DNA of 36,791 nucleotides from Sphingomonas sp. Lineage in GTDB: Bacteria > Pseudomonadota > Alphaproteobacteria > Sphingomonadales > Sphingomonadaceae. The notes below the pieces were generated by a model. It was not told where the DNA came from and did not search any database. It was given only the letters and a program-made list of their open reading frames with translations. Positions 23,371 through 31,792 of the stretch are shown here, in pieces (position 1 is the first letter of the stretch; the number at the start of each line of letters is the position of its first letter). The stretch covers positions 1 to 36,791 of the forward strand of contig JAICSX010000020.1 of assembly GCA_025936675.1 (NCBI GenBank), given 5' to 3'. Made by a program: the position numbers and the translations under genes.

Positions 23371-23610
23371 TTTCATCCCCTGATAATCTGACGAAGACGC
23401 CGTCGGATTTGATCGTAATTGGTTCATTTGCCGGACGGCAGTGTCAATCCTCCTGTAACCTGCCGTTCATCATTTCCGATTGGTCACTCGTCGAAAGACA
23501 AGGCTGTGTCACCCGGGCGCAACAGCTTTTCGCCGCCGGCGGACGATGTTGGTTCCTGCTTGTCGCAGCGAAGTTCAACGGTGCGGTTGCCCGAGGCGAA
23601 GACGAAGAAA
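23371..23610 (-). promoter_or_regulatory. Upstream region of the TonB receptor gene
   Basis: This 240-base stretch must hold the receptor promoter and leader. On the minus strand I see AGGAGG followed directly by TTGACA (23447-23442), a perfect -35 hexamer, but no good -10 at 16-19 bases. If used, the transcript would start near or after 23427, which favours the ATG at 23370. I see no gene in it. Confidence 0.3.
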
Positions 23611-23635
23611 GGGGCCGCCTTCGCAGGGCGGCCCC
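23611..23635 (-). terminator. Intrinsic terminator of the vanished second TonB receptor
   Basis: GGGGCCGCC (23611-23619) pairs with GGCGGCCCC (23627-23635) around TTCGCAG. On the minus strand TTTCTTCGTC follows. It lies 25 bases downstream of the stop codon of the receptor remnant (23661), so it appears to be that gene's original terminator, still intact. It also insulates the intact receptor promoter. Confidence 0.7.
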
Positions 23636-23660
23636 ATGACTCTTGGAAGGTACTTACTGG

Positions 23661-24041
23661 TTATTTGAAGCGGATTTCTGCACCGGCGTAGAAGAAGCGG
23701 CCCGTCGGATCATACGGGCTGCCGTTCTCGGTGCCGGTCAGGTCGTAGGGCGGCCGCGCGTTGAAGATGTTGTCGACGCCCGCATAAACCCGCAGCTTCT
23801 CCATCGGGTTGACGTTCACCCGGAGGTTGTGGGTGATCTGCGACGGGTACCACTTGATCGGACGCGCATCGGGGTTCGTCGGGCCGCGTCCCTGGTGGGT
23901 GAACTGCGTCTCCCACGACAGGATCGTCTGCCGGCCCGTGTACGTGCCGCTGTATGCAATCCCCCAATTCTTGAAGTCGACGTTGGCGTTCCACGAGCCC
24001 CTCCACTTCGGGTCGCCGAAGGTCTTGTGATTTAATGTCGA
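23661..24041 (-). pseudogene. C-terminal remnant of a second TonB-dependent receptor
   Basis: On the minus strand the frame ending at 23661-23663 (TAA) is open for 126 codons back to a TGA at 24042. It encodes the end of a TonB receptor barrel: FGDPKWRGSWNANVDF, WETQFTHQGRGPTNPD, LRVYAGVDNIFNARPPYDLT, and a final GRFFYAGAEIRFK. The NIFN..PP motif and Phe-rich last strand are diagnostic. About 120 residues remain of an expected 700-1100. Similarity stops near 24026, where the DNA becomes A/T-richer, and there is no start codon or signal peptide. It is not a copy of the neighbouring intact receptor, whose end differs (NVFNKKPPRVSLVGG). The likely history is deletion or rearrangement that joined divL to the tail of this gene. 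Confidence 0.8.
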
Positions 24042-24176
24042 TCACCAGACATTTGCTAAGTGCGCGATAAGCGGTAGCCACAATCCCGATGCCGGAGGCA
24101 TAGAGCCGCAGGTGCTCGCTCTTTTCTTTGAAGTGCTTCGCCCTATGAATTGGCCGAAGGGGGTGACGGCGCGTTC

Positions 24177-26531
24177 ATGAGCGCTTCTGGCGCAACAATT
24201 CTGATGATCGCCATTCTGGCGCTGATTTGGCTGGGCATTGCGGTCGCAATGGCCATCGCTGCCGCGCACCGGTTCCGGCTTGCCGAGCAGGTGCTGGAAG
24301 CCGCGCAGGCGAATGCGCGGCTGCTGGCGTTGGCGCCCGCGCGCCCGCTAGTCGTCCGAGCGGATAATACCGTTGAAGTCGATCGACAGCTTCTTCGCGA
24401 CCTTGGACTTCAAGGCTCGCCCGGCAAGTTCGATCAGCTGGTCGGCAATGAGAGCGGCTTCGCTTCCGAGGATCTCCGGACACTTGCGGAGGCGGTCGAT
24501 GCGGCGCGCGCATCCGCAGGCAGGTTATCGATGAAAGTACGCGCTCAGGGTTCGGCTCGCATCTTCGATGTGCTTGGCGGACCCGCACCCGATGAAGCTC
24601 CGGGGACGATGCTCCTTTGGTTCATTGATAGCAGCGCTGGAGAAGAGGAGCGCGCCAAGCTCGCGCTGCGCCTCAAACAGACGGAAGGCGCGCTGGGCTC
24701 GCTGACGCAGCTTATCGAGGCTGCGCCCTTCCCGATGTGGTACCGCGGTCCGGATCTCAAGCTCGGCCTGGTCAACAGCGCCTTCGTCCATGCTGTCGAG
24801 GGCAAGGATGCCGCTGACGTCATCGAGCGTTCGGCCGAGCTGGTGGACGCGCAAGGTGAGGACAGTGCGTTAGCAACGGCGCGCGAGGCCGTGGAGCACG
24901 GCCGGGTCGTGTCGCGCATGCAGCCCGCGATCATTCATGGCGAGCGTCGGATGCTGCGGGTCGTCAACGTGCCGCTCTCGAGTGGCGCAGTCGCTGGATT
25001 CGCGGTTGACGTTCAAGACTTGGAAGACGCGCGCGCGGAGCTCGGGCGTTACATCGAATCGCAGCGAGAGCTCGCCGATCGAATGACTGCAGGTACAGCG
25101 CAGTTCGATGCCGACCGGACCCTGAGCTTCTTCAATCGTCCGTTCGCAGTCATGACTCAGCTCGACATCGAGTGGCTCTCGGAGCAGCCGGAGTTTGACC
25201 GTGTGATCGAACGGATGCGCGAGCTGCACCGGCTTCCCGAGACGCGGGACTTCCCCGCATGGAAAGAGGAGCGGCGCGGATGGTTCACGAGCGCCGAAGA
25301 AGTGCTCGAGGAAGAATGGATGCTCGCCAACGGCGACCATATTCGCGTGGTCGCGCAGCCGCTTCCCGACGGCGGCCTTCGGCTGTTCCTCGAAGATCGG
25401 ACAGAGCAGCTACGGCTCGCGTCCGCACGCGACACGTTGCTCCGTGTCCGCGCCGCGACCTTCGACAATCTCTTCGAGGCGATCAGCGTCTTCGCCAGTG
25501 ACGGGCGCCTCTATACGTGGAACAGCCGTTTCCTCGAGGATTGGGAACTCGATGAGGAGTGGCTGACGACCCACCCGCGGGTCGATGAGCTCGTGCCGGC
25601 GATGGCGCGCAAGCTCGTCAATCCGACGACCGCCGCGCAAATCCGCGAGATGGTTCGCCAGACGACCAACGAGCGTCAGTCGGCAACGGGGCGGATCTCG
25701 ATGACGGATGGGCGCCACTTCCAGTTCGCCGCAGTGCCGCTGCCCGACGGAAATGCGCTGCTGACGATGGTGGATGTAACGGACTCGACGCGGATCGAAG
25801 CGGCGCTTCGAGAGCGCGCAACGGCGCTTGAGGCCGCCGATCGCGTCAAAACGGATTTCGTCGCGAACATGAGCTACGAATTACGTACCCCGCTGACGTC
25901 GATCGGCGGGTTCGCCGAGCTCCTCGGCGGTGGCTATGCCGGTGAGCTCTCGCCCCGGGCGCGGGATTATGTCAGCGCGATCCTCGAATCCGTGGACCGG
26001 TTGTCGAGGCTGATCAATGACGTGCTCGACCTGACGACCGGCGACACGCGCGGCGTTGCGCTCGAAAAGGAACGCGTCGACATCGCCGGCCTGTGCCGTG
26101 CCGCTGCGGAAATCGCGAAGGAAAGGGCAGGCGAAAAGGCGCAGAAGCTGGACGTCGAAATCGCGCCGTCAGCTGGCCACGTCTTCGGCGACGCACGGCG
26201 GCTGCGGGAATCCGTCGAGCATGTGCTCCAGAATGCGATCGCCTATACCGACCGAAAGGGCCGGATTTCGCTGACCGCGAGCGGTGACAAGAAGAATGCG
26301 CTCGTCCGAATCGAAGACAATGGCTCAGGGATCGATCCGGTGGACTTGCCACGCGTGTTCAATCGCTTCGACAGGGTAGTTGAGGCCGGCGTTCGGGGCG
26401 AGGCGGCGCTCGGCCTGGGGCTCCCGCTGACCCAGCAGTTTATCGAGGCGCATGGCGGGACGATCGAGCTCGAGTCCGAGAAGGGCAAAGGCACGATTGT
26501 GACGCTTACGATTCCGCGCGGCTCACGATGA
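24177..26531 (+). CDS. divL: DivL-type sensor pseudokinase (PAS domains, tyrosine H-box)
   Basis: The 784-residue protein has an N-terminal membrane helix (ILMIAILALIWLGIAVAMAI), about 500 residues with two or more PAS-type regions (APFPMWYRGPDLKLGLVNSA; ISVFASDGRLYTWNSRFLED), a dimerisation domain and an ATPase domain. The H-box reads FVANMSYELRTPLTS: Tyr567 replaces the phospho-acceptor histidine, as in Caulobacter DivL. N-box (HVLQNAIAYT), G1 (IEDNGSGID) and G2 (GLGLPLTQQ) are intact. In Caulobacter, DivL acts on the CckA-ChpT-CtrA phosphorelay that controls cell division. The length is close to Caulobacter DivL (769). I start at ATG 24177 with GAAGGGGG upstream; a TTG at 24150 extends nine residues. 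The stop overlaps tsaE by ATGA. Confidence 0.88.
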   Translation: MSASGATILMIAILALIWLGIAVAMAIAAAHRFRLAEQVLEAAQANARLLALAPARPLVVRADNTVEVDRQLLRDLGLQGSPGKFDQLVGNESGFASEDLRTLAEAVDAARASAGRLSMKVRAQGSARIFDVLGGPAPDEAPGTMLLWFIDSSAGEEERAKLALRLKQTEGALGSLTQLIEAAPFPMWYRGPDLKLGLVNSAFVHAVEGKDAADVIERSAELVDAQGEDSALATAREAVEHGRVVSRMQPAIIHGERRMLRVVNVPLSSGAVAGFAVDVQDLEDARAELGRYIESQRELADRMTAGTAQFDADRTLSFFNRPFAVMTQLDIEWLSEQPEFDRVIERMRELHRLPETRDFPAWKEERRGWFTSAEEVLEEEWMLANGDHIRVVAQPLPDGGLRLFLEDRTEQLRLASARDTLLRVRAATFDNLFEAISVFASDGRLYTWNSRFLEDWELDEEWLTTHPRVDELVPAMARKLVNPTTAAQIREMVRQTTNERQSATGRISMTDGRHFQFAAVPLPDGNALLTMVDVTDSTRIEAALRERATALEAADRVKTDFVANMSYELRTPLTSIGGFAELLGGGYAGELSPRARDYVSAILESVDRLSRLINDVLDLTTGDTRGVALEKERVDIAGLCRAAAEIAKERAGEKAQKLDVEIAPSAGHVFGDARRLRESVEHVLQNAIAYTDRKGRISLTASGDKKNALVRIEDNGSGIDPVDLPRVFNRFDRVVEAGVRGEAALGLGLPLTQQFIEAHGGTIELESEKGKGTIVTLTIPRGSR

Positions 26532-26962
26532 TCCTGAAGACCGCGGAGGAAACGGCGGCCGTGGGCGCGGCGCTGGCACGCGTCTCGCGGGCAGGGGACG
26601 TCATCACGCTTTCGGGTCCTTTGGGCGTAGGGAAGACGGCGCTCGCGCGCGGGCTCATCCAGGCGCTTGGGCACGAGTCCGACGTTCCAAGCCCGACCTT
26701 TGCGATCGTCCAGCCCTATGAGGAGCTCGATCCTCCGATCTGGCACGTCGACCTTTATCGGATCGAGAACCGGACCGAGATCGAGGAGCTTGGACTGGAT
26801 GCGACTGCAGATGCCGTCCTCATCGTCGAATGGCCCGACCACGCCGGAAATGCCGCGTGGCCTGATGCGCTCGCTTTGTCGCTCGACTTGGCTCCAAATG
26901 GCGACAGAATCTTGACAGCGAAGGTGCCCCCGTCATGGGAGGGACGATGGCCTCCCCGATGA
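26528..26962 (+). CDS. tsaE: tRNA t6A biosynthesis ATPase TsaE
   Basis: TsaE is the ATPase that, with TsaB, TsaC and TsaD, makes N6-threonylcarbamoyladenosine at position 37 of ANN-decoding tRNAs. The 144-residue protein has Walker A GPLGVGKTALARGL (residues 30-37), where the usual second-position motif G-x-L-G-A-G-K-T carries Val instead of Ala. It also has VPSPTFAIVQPYE, HVDLYRIEN and VLIVEWPDHAG, the standard TsaE motifs. The start ATG overlaps the divL stop (ATGA), and the amgK start overlaps its 3' end, so the gene is embedded in a tight operon. Cytoplasmic. Confidence 0.95.
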   Translation: MILKTAEETAAVGAALARVSRAGDVITLSGPLGVGKTALARGLIQALGHESDVPSPTFAIVQPYEELDPPIWHVDLYRIENRTEIEELGLDATADAVLIVEWPDHAGNAAWPDALALSLDLAPNGDRILTAKVPPSWEGRWPPR

Positions 26963-27945
26963 TTCCGCCGCCTCATGCCCCTGATTTCCTTGCAGCTTCG
27001 GGGTGGTCTGGCGCCGAGATCCTGCCGCTCGCGGGCGATGCGTCATTCCGGCGGTATTTCCGTGTGGTCCACGGCGATCGAAGTGCGGTGCTGATGGATG
27101 CGCCGCCGCCGCACGAGGATCCGCGTCCTTTCATTGCCGTGGCCGAATGGCTGATCGGCCGAGGGCTCAGTGCTCCGGAAATCATCGCGCGCGACCTGGA
27201 GAAAGGGCTGCTGCTTCTCGGTGATTTCGGAACGACGCGTTTGCGCGAAACACTCGACACCGATCCTCAGCGCGAACGTGAGCTCTATGAGCTAGCGACC
27301 GACGTGCTGGTGGAGTTGCACCTGCATCCGCCGATGGAAGGACTAAAGCCGCACGGGCTCGAGCAATGGCTCGAGGAGCTCAAGCTGTTCACAGAATGGT
27401 ATTGCCCAGCAGTTGGGGCCGATGTCGATGTGGACTCCTACAACAAGGCATGGCGCGAGGTGCTCGAGCCCGTCGCACGCGACGGTCTTGGTCCGGTCAC
27501 CGTGCTTCGCGACTATCATGCCGAGAACATCATGCTGGTGGAAGGCCGCCAGGGCGTAGCGCATTTCGGTCTGCTCGATTTCCAGGACGCGCTCGCCGGG
27601 CACCCCGCCTACGATCTCGCCTCGGTTCTCGAGGATGCGCGGCGCGACGTCTCGCCGGCGATCGAAAGCGCGATGATCGAACGCTATGTTCGCCAAACCG
27701 GCCACTCCGACGCGTTGGAACAGGCATATTGGGCGTTGGCGGCGCAGCGAAACACGCGGATCCTCGGCGTGTTCACGCGCCTGTGGAAGCGCGACGGCAA
27801 GCCTGGCTACCGGCGTTTCCAGCCGCGCATGTGGGGTCTCCTGGAACGCGACCTCGCGCATCCCAACCTTCAGCCGGTCCGCGACTGGTTCGACGCGAAC
27901 ATCGCGCGCGAGCATCGGCGTGAGCCTTGGAGGCAAGCGGCTTGA
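26947..27945 (+). CDS. amgK: N-acetylmuramate/N-acetylglucosamine kinase AmgK (APH fold)
   Basis: The 332-residue protein has the aminoglycoside-phosphotransferase fold. LRDYHAENIMLV (Asp189, Asn194) is the Brenner-type catalytic loop and GLLDFQDA (Asp211) the metal-binding DFG equivalent. AGDASFRRYFRV is the N-lobe glycine-rich region. In Pseudomonas and Caulobacter, AmgK phosphorylates MurNAc (or GlcNAc) at the anomeric position, and MurU then makes UDP-MurNAc, a peptidoglycan-recycling route that bypasses the fosfomycin-sensitive step. Direct adjacency to a MurU-type nucleotidyltransferase is the main reason for this name rather than a generic phosphotransferase. I start at ATG 26947, where GGGAGG lies four bases upstream; an ATG at 26935 is four codons earlier. 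The 3' end overlaps murU by TTGA. Confidence 0.85.
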   Translation: MASPMIPPPHAPDFLAASGWSGAEILPLAGDASFRRYFRVVHGDRSAVLMDAPPPHEDPRPFIAVAEWLIGRGLSAPEIIARDLEKGLLLLGDFGTTRLRETLDTDPQRERELYELATDVLVELHLHPPMEGLKPHGLEQWLEELKLFTEWYCPAVGADVDVDSYNKAWREVLEPVARDGLGPVTVLRDYHAENIMLVEGRQGVAHFGLLDFQDALAGHPAYDLASVLEDARRDVSPAIESAMIERYVRQTGHSDALEQAYWALAAQRNTRILGVFTRLWKRDGKPGYRRFQPRMWGLLERDLAHPNLQPVRDWFDANIAREHRREPWRQAA

Positions 27946-28703
27946 GCCAGGCGAAGCGCGCCCTGCGTCTCCGTGCAGAAGTGCCGGCGAAGGTGCCGGA
28001 AACGGCGATGATCATGGCCGCCGGGCTCGGCAAGAGGATGAGGCCGCTGACCGCGACCAAGCCCAAGCCGTTGATTGAGGTAAGCGGCAAGGCCCTGCTC
28101 GATCACGTCCTCGAAAAGCTGAGGATCGCAGGGGTCAAAAGAATCGTCGTCAACGTCCATTATCTCGCCGATGCACTCGAGGCGCATCTCGAGAGCCGCG
28201 ATCACGGCCTCGAGGTCGTGATTTCCGATGAGCGCGACCTTTTGATGGAAACGGGCGGGGGCTTGGTTAAAGCCGCTCCGCTGATCGACTGCGATCCGTT
28301 TCTTGCGCTCAACAGCGACAATTTGTGGATCGACGGGCCGGCGGACACCATAAAGTTGCTCGCCTCCCAATGGGACGACAGCAGGATGGACGCGCTGTTG
28401 CTTCTCGTGCCGCAGGCGCGCGCCTTGGGGCACAAGGGCATGGGTGACTTCCACATGGATCGCGAGGGGCGCATCCGCCGCCGCGACAAGAGTCACGTTG
28501 CGCCCTTCGTGTTCACCGGCATCCAGGTGGCTTCGAAGCGGTTGCTTCGCGATGCTCCCGAGGGGCCGTTCTCAACCAACTTGCTGTGGGACCGGGCGAT
28601 CGCGGAAGGGCGTGCGTTCGGGGCGGTTCACCAGGGGCTCTGGTTTGACGTCGGAACTCCGCAATCCATTCCATATACGGAAGCGGCGCTCGAGAATGTC
28701 TGA
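27942..28703 (+). CDS. murU: N-acetylmuramate alpha-1-phosphate uridylyltransferase MurU
   Basis: The 253-residue nucleotidyltransferase carries the signature MAAGLGKRMRPLTATKPKPL (24-43) that binds the nucleotide, and NSDN (Asp126) for the metal. This is the GT-A-like fold of sugar-1-phosphate nucleotidyltransferases. Together with the adjacent AmgK, it should convert MurNAc-1-phosphate and UTP to UDP-MurNAc in the recycling shortcut. An alternative role in sugar-nucleotide synthesis (glucose- or mannose-1-phosphate) cannot be ruled out from motifs alone. I start at TTG 27942, where GGAGG (27929-27933) lies eight bases upstream and the junction is TTGA with the amgK stop. An upstream TTG at 27927 is less well placed. 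The product has about 20 extra N-terminal residues compared with the compact Pseudomonas enzyme. Confidence 0.85.
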   Translation: MSQAKRALRLRAEVPAKVPETAMIMAAGLGKRMRPLTATKPKPLIEVSGKALLDHVLEKLRIAGVKRIVVNVHYLADALEAHLESRDHGLEVVISDERDLLMETGGGLVKAAPLIDCDPFLALNSDNLWIDGPADTIKLLASQWDDSRMDALLLLVPQARALGHKGMGDFHMDREGRIRRRDKSHVAPFVFTGIQVASKRLLRDAPEGPFSTNLLWDRAIAEGRAFGAVHQGLWFDVGTPQSIPYTEAALENV

Positions 28704-31602
28704 CCCGCAGCGGGTCGCCGTCTTCACCATTCCGTCGCATCGTTCGTTCGCCGATGCGCTCGCCGCCGGGCTGATTGGGAAATTTGGCAAGAGTCCACTG
28801 GGCTTGGCGCAAGGCCGGATCCTGCTGCCGAACAATCGCGCGGTTCGTGCGGTCACGGATGCATTCGTCCGGGCGAGCGGCAGCGGGCTGCTGCTGCCGC
28901 GTCTGATCCCGGTCGGCGACCCCGAGCTTGACGAGCGGCTTGGCGGCGCGCTCGATCGCATTGACGAGGGCGAGCCCGTGCCGCCCGCGGTCGACCCGAT
29001 GGAGCGGCTGCTCACGCTTGCTTCGATCGTCCGCGGCGAAGAGGCAGCGGAGAGCCTGCGCTTAGCTGCGGACCTGGCGCGAACGCTCGACGCGCTGACC
29101 ATCGAAGAGGTCGATCCAACGCGGCTTCGCGATGCCGTGAACGAGACCACAAATCTTGCGCGCCACTGGGAAAAGTCGCTCGAGAAGCTACAGCTGATCT
29201 ACGAGAATTGGCCGGAAATTCTCGCCGATGAGGGCAAGATCGACCTCGCCGAGCGCCGCAACCGTTTGCTCCACCGGATCGCCGACAGGTGGAGGGATGA
29301 ACCACCGGCCGGCTTCACGGTGGCCGCAGGTATTACGACCAGCGCACCTGCGATTGCCGCGCTCGTTAGACGTGTTGCGCGCATGCCCCAGGGAATGGTG
29401 GTTCTGCCAGGCCTGTGGCTCGCCGACATCTTCCCCGACGAGGAATGGGATGCGCTCGGGCCGGATGAAAAAGGCCGCGGCGAAGCGACGCATCCCCAGT
29501 TTCACCTGAAGCTGCTGCTCGACCGGATGGGAATCGGTCGCGGCGAGGTCGAAAGGTGGCCGGCGGCGGGCCGGGCCTCCTCGCCCGCGGCGCGCGCGCG
29601 GGCCGTCGTGAACGCGATGAGCGCACCGCAGTTCAGCGACAAATGGCAGCGGCTGAAACCCGCCGAGCGCCGCCTGACGGGTGTGCGCGCGATCGAGCTT
29701 GCCGATGCCGCGTCAGAGGCCCAGGCGATCGCGCTTGCGCTTCGGGGTGCACTCGAAACACCCGGCGAGACGGCGGCGCTGGTCACGCCCGACCGATCGC
29801 TTGCGCGGCGAGTTTCGGCGCTGCTCAAGCGCTGGGAGATCGAGGCGGACGACAGCGCGGGGCGAGCGCTATCCGAGACTCCTCCCGGGACGCTGCTGCT
29901 GGGCATCGCTGCGGCGGTCGCGGAGGAGCTTGCGCCCGTGCCCTTGCTCGCGGTGCTGAAGCATCCGCTGGTCGGCGGCACCGACGATGAGCGGGTGAAC
30001 TGGCTGGGTTCGGTCCGACTACTCGACCTCGCATTGCGCGGACCACGGCCGGCGCCCGGCGTCGACGGGATCGACCGCCTTATCGAGGAACGGAAAAAGG
30101 AGCGGCGCTATCGCGGTTGCGACAGTGCCTGGAGGAAGCTCAAGCCATTCGCTTCGGCGATCGGCGGCGAGCCCGCGCCCGGCTCCGTGCCGCTTTCGGC
30201 CGTTGCCGAGCGGCTGGCGACTGTGGCCGGGAAGCTCGCCGGGGACCGGCCGTGGCGGGGGGCGGACGGGCGCATGGCTGCTGAGCTGCTGGCCGAGCTT
30301 CAGGTCTCAGAGGCCGCCGCGCGACTGCAGGTACGGCCCGCTGACGCGGTGCCGATCCTGCGCCACCTGCTCGACGAGCGAGCTGTGCGGCTAGCCTATG
30401 GCGGGCACCCGCGAATCTTCATCTGGGGCCTGCTCGAAGCGCGGCTTCAACGCGCCGACCTTATCGTTCTCGGCGGGCTCAACGAAACGGTTTGGCCCGC
30501 GGCTCCCGCACCGGACCCGTGGCTGGCGCCGAAGATCCGGAGCAAGCTAGGACTGTCGACGCTCGAATATCGCGTCGGCCTCGCCGCACATGATTTCGCC
30601 TCGGCACTCGGTGCGCCAAAGGTGCTGATCACGCGCGCCCGGCGCGATGCCAAGTCGCCGACGGTCGCCTCGCGCCTTTGGCTGCGCCTCGAAGCGATGA
30701 CCGGCGGCGTGACGCGCGATACTCGGCTCGAGCGAATCGCGCCGATGCTCGACGATGCCGGTGCACAGGAGCCGGTATCCAAGCCGGGCCCGCGGCCCCC
30801 GATCGCGGCGCGGCCGAAGGACATTTCGGTGACCTCCGTGGACCGTCTGAAGGCCGATCCGTTCGCTTTCTATGCGCGCGAAATCCTGAAGCTCCCGAAC
30901 CTCGATCCAGTCGACGCCGATCACAGCGCGGCATGGAAAGGGAGCGCGGTCCACGAAGTGCTCGAACAATGGCTGAATGAGGACGGCTGCGATCCTAACA
31001 GGCTGATGGCGCGCGCCGAGCGGCTGATCGCCGACGAGACCATCCACCCCATGCTCCGCGCTTTCTGGGCGCCGCGGCTGATCGAGGCGATCCGCTGGGT
31101 CGAGAGCGAGGAACGGTCCAACCAGGAGGCGGGCAGGAAGCCATTAAGGGCCGAATGGAAGGGCGAGGCGCCGATCGAAGGCGTGAGGCTGCGGGGACGT
31201 GCCGACCGCATCGACGTGCTTGCCGACGGGTCCTTGGCGATCGTCGACTACAAGACCGGCAAGGCGCCGGCGGCAAAGGCGGTGCTCGAAGGCTTCGCGC
31301 TTCAGCTGGGGCTTCTTGGGCTGATCGCAGAAGCGGGCGGGTTCCCCGAGATCGCGGGATCTGCGCGGACGTTCGAATATTGGTCGCTGACGAAATATGC
31401 TGACAAGTTCGGCCGCTGTGTCCGCCCGGACAAGGACGTCGGCCCCGACGACTTCCTGCAAAGGGCGAAGTCGGCATTCGCGGAAGCGGCGGCGAAATGG
31501 CTGCTCGGGCACGAGCCGTTCTGGGCCAAGCTCAATCCGGCGTATGCGCCCTACGGCGAATATGATCAGCTGATGCGGCTGGAAGAATGGTACGGCAGAT
31601 GA
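28696..31602 (+). CDS. addB: Double-strand break repair protein AddB
   Basis: AddB is the inactive-helicase/nuclease partner of AddA in the AddAB complex, which resects DNA ends for RecA loading. The 968-residue protein starts MSDPQRVAVFTIPSHRSFAD, carries GRILLPNNRAVRAV near the N terminus (a degenerate helicase motif region), and ends with the RecB-type nuclease RGRADRIDVLADG...IVDYKTGK (Asp837, Asp851, Lys853). The length and the direct addA neighbour make the name secure. I choose ATG 28696, which overlaps the murU stop by eight bases. The frame stays open further upstream inside murU but gives non-AddB residues. The gene is followed by a short divergently oriented ORF and then addA. Cytoplasmic. 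Confidence 0.93.
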   Translation: MSDPQRVAVFTIPSHRSFADALAAGLIGKFGKSPLGLAQGRILLPNNRAVRAVTDAFVRASGSGLLLPRLIPVGDPELDERLGGALDRIDEGEPVPPAVDPMERLLTLASIVRGEEAAESLRLAADLARTLDALTIEEVDPTRLRDAVNETTNLARHWEKSLEKLQLIYENWPEILADEGKIDLAERRNRLLHRIADRWRDEPPAGFTVAAGITTSAPAIAALVRRVARMPQGMVVLPGLWLADIFPDEEWDALGPDEKGRGEATHPQFHLKLLLDRMGIGRGEVERWPAAGRASSPAARARAVVNAMSAPQFSDKWQRLKPAERRLTGVRAIELADAASEAQAIALALRGALETPGETAALVTPDRSLARRVSALLKRWEIEADDSAGRALSETPPGTLLLGIAAAVAEELAPVPLLAVLKHPLVGGTDDERVNWLGSVRLLDLALRGPRPAPGVDGIDRLIEERKKERRYRGCDSAWRKLKPFASAIGGEPAPGSVPLSAVAERLATVAGKLAGDRPWRGADGRMAAELLAELQVSEAAARLQVRPADAVPILRHLLDERAVRLAYGGHPRIFIWGLLEARLQRADLIVLGGLNETVWPAAPAPDPWLAPKIRSKLGLSTLEYRVGLAAHDFASALGAPKVLITRARRDAKSPTVASRLWLRLEAMTGGVTRDTRLERIAPMLDDAGAQEPVSKPGPRPPIAARPKDISVTSVDRLKADPFAFYAREILKLPNLDPVDADHSAAWKGSAVHEVLEQWLNEDGCDPNRLMARAERLIADETIHPMLRAFWAPRLIEAIRWVESEERSNQEAGRKPLRAEWKGEAPIEGVRLRGRADRIDVLADGSLAIVDYKTGKAPAAKAVLEGFALQLGLLGLIAEAGGFPEIAGSARTFEYWSLTKYADKFGRCVRPDKDVGPDDFLQRAKSAFAEAAAKWLLGHEPFWAKLNPAYAPYGEYDQLMRLEEWYGR

Positions 31603-31604
31603 GC

Positions 31605-31745
31605 CTAGCGTCGCGGCCGCTTCTTCACCTTGGAGGCGTAGAGCAAAGCGGCGACTATCGCTGCCGAGCCGATTCCGACGGCCACTCCTGCCTTGACCAG
31701 CTTGGCGCGCCGCTCTTCGTTTGCCCTGTCGTTCTCGTCGCTCAT
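31605..31745 (-). CDS. Small single-pass membrane protein (46 aa), hypothetical
   Basis: On the minus strand an ORF starts at ATG 31745 (MSDENDRANEERRAKLVKAG) and ends with TAG at 31607-31605. A charged 17-residue N terminus is followed by a hydrophobic stretch, AGVAVGIGSAAIVAALLYA, and a basic tail, KVKKRPRR. The layout is a convincing one-pass membrane protein with the positive tail inside. The Shine-Dalgarno is weak (AGAG, 9 bases upstream). It fills the addB-addA gap exactly: its stop lies two bases after the addB stop, and its start is 47 bases from the addA start. It is the only minus-strand gene inside the otherwise plus-strand cluster. No family recognised. Confidence 0.55.
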   Translation of the reverse strand: MSDENDRANEERRAKLVKAGVAVGIGSAAIVAALLYASKVKKRPRR

Positions 31746-31792
31746 GCCGACGTCTCTATGGGCTTCGGCGGCGCTTTGGAAGCGGTCCGCTG

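Noticed and set aside
23427..23447. Promoter TTGACA upstream of the TonB receptor
   Set aside because: The -35 hexamer is perfect but no acceptable -10 exists at 16-19 bases. Kept only as a remark in the upstream-region entry.
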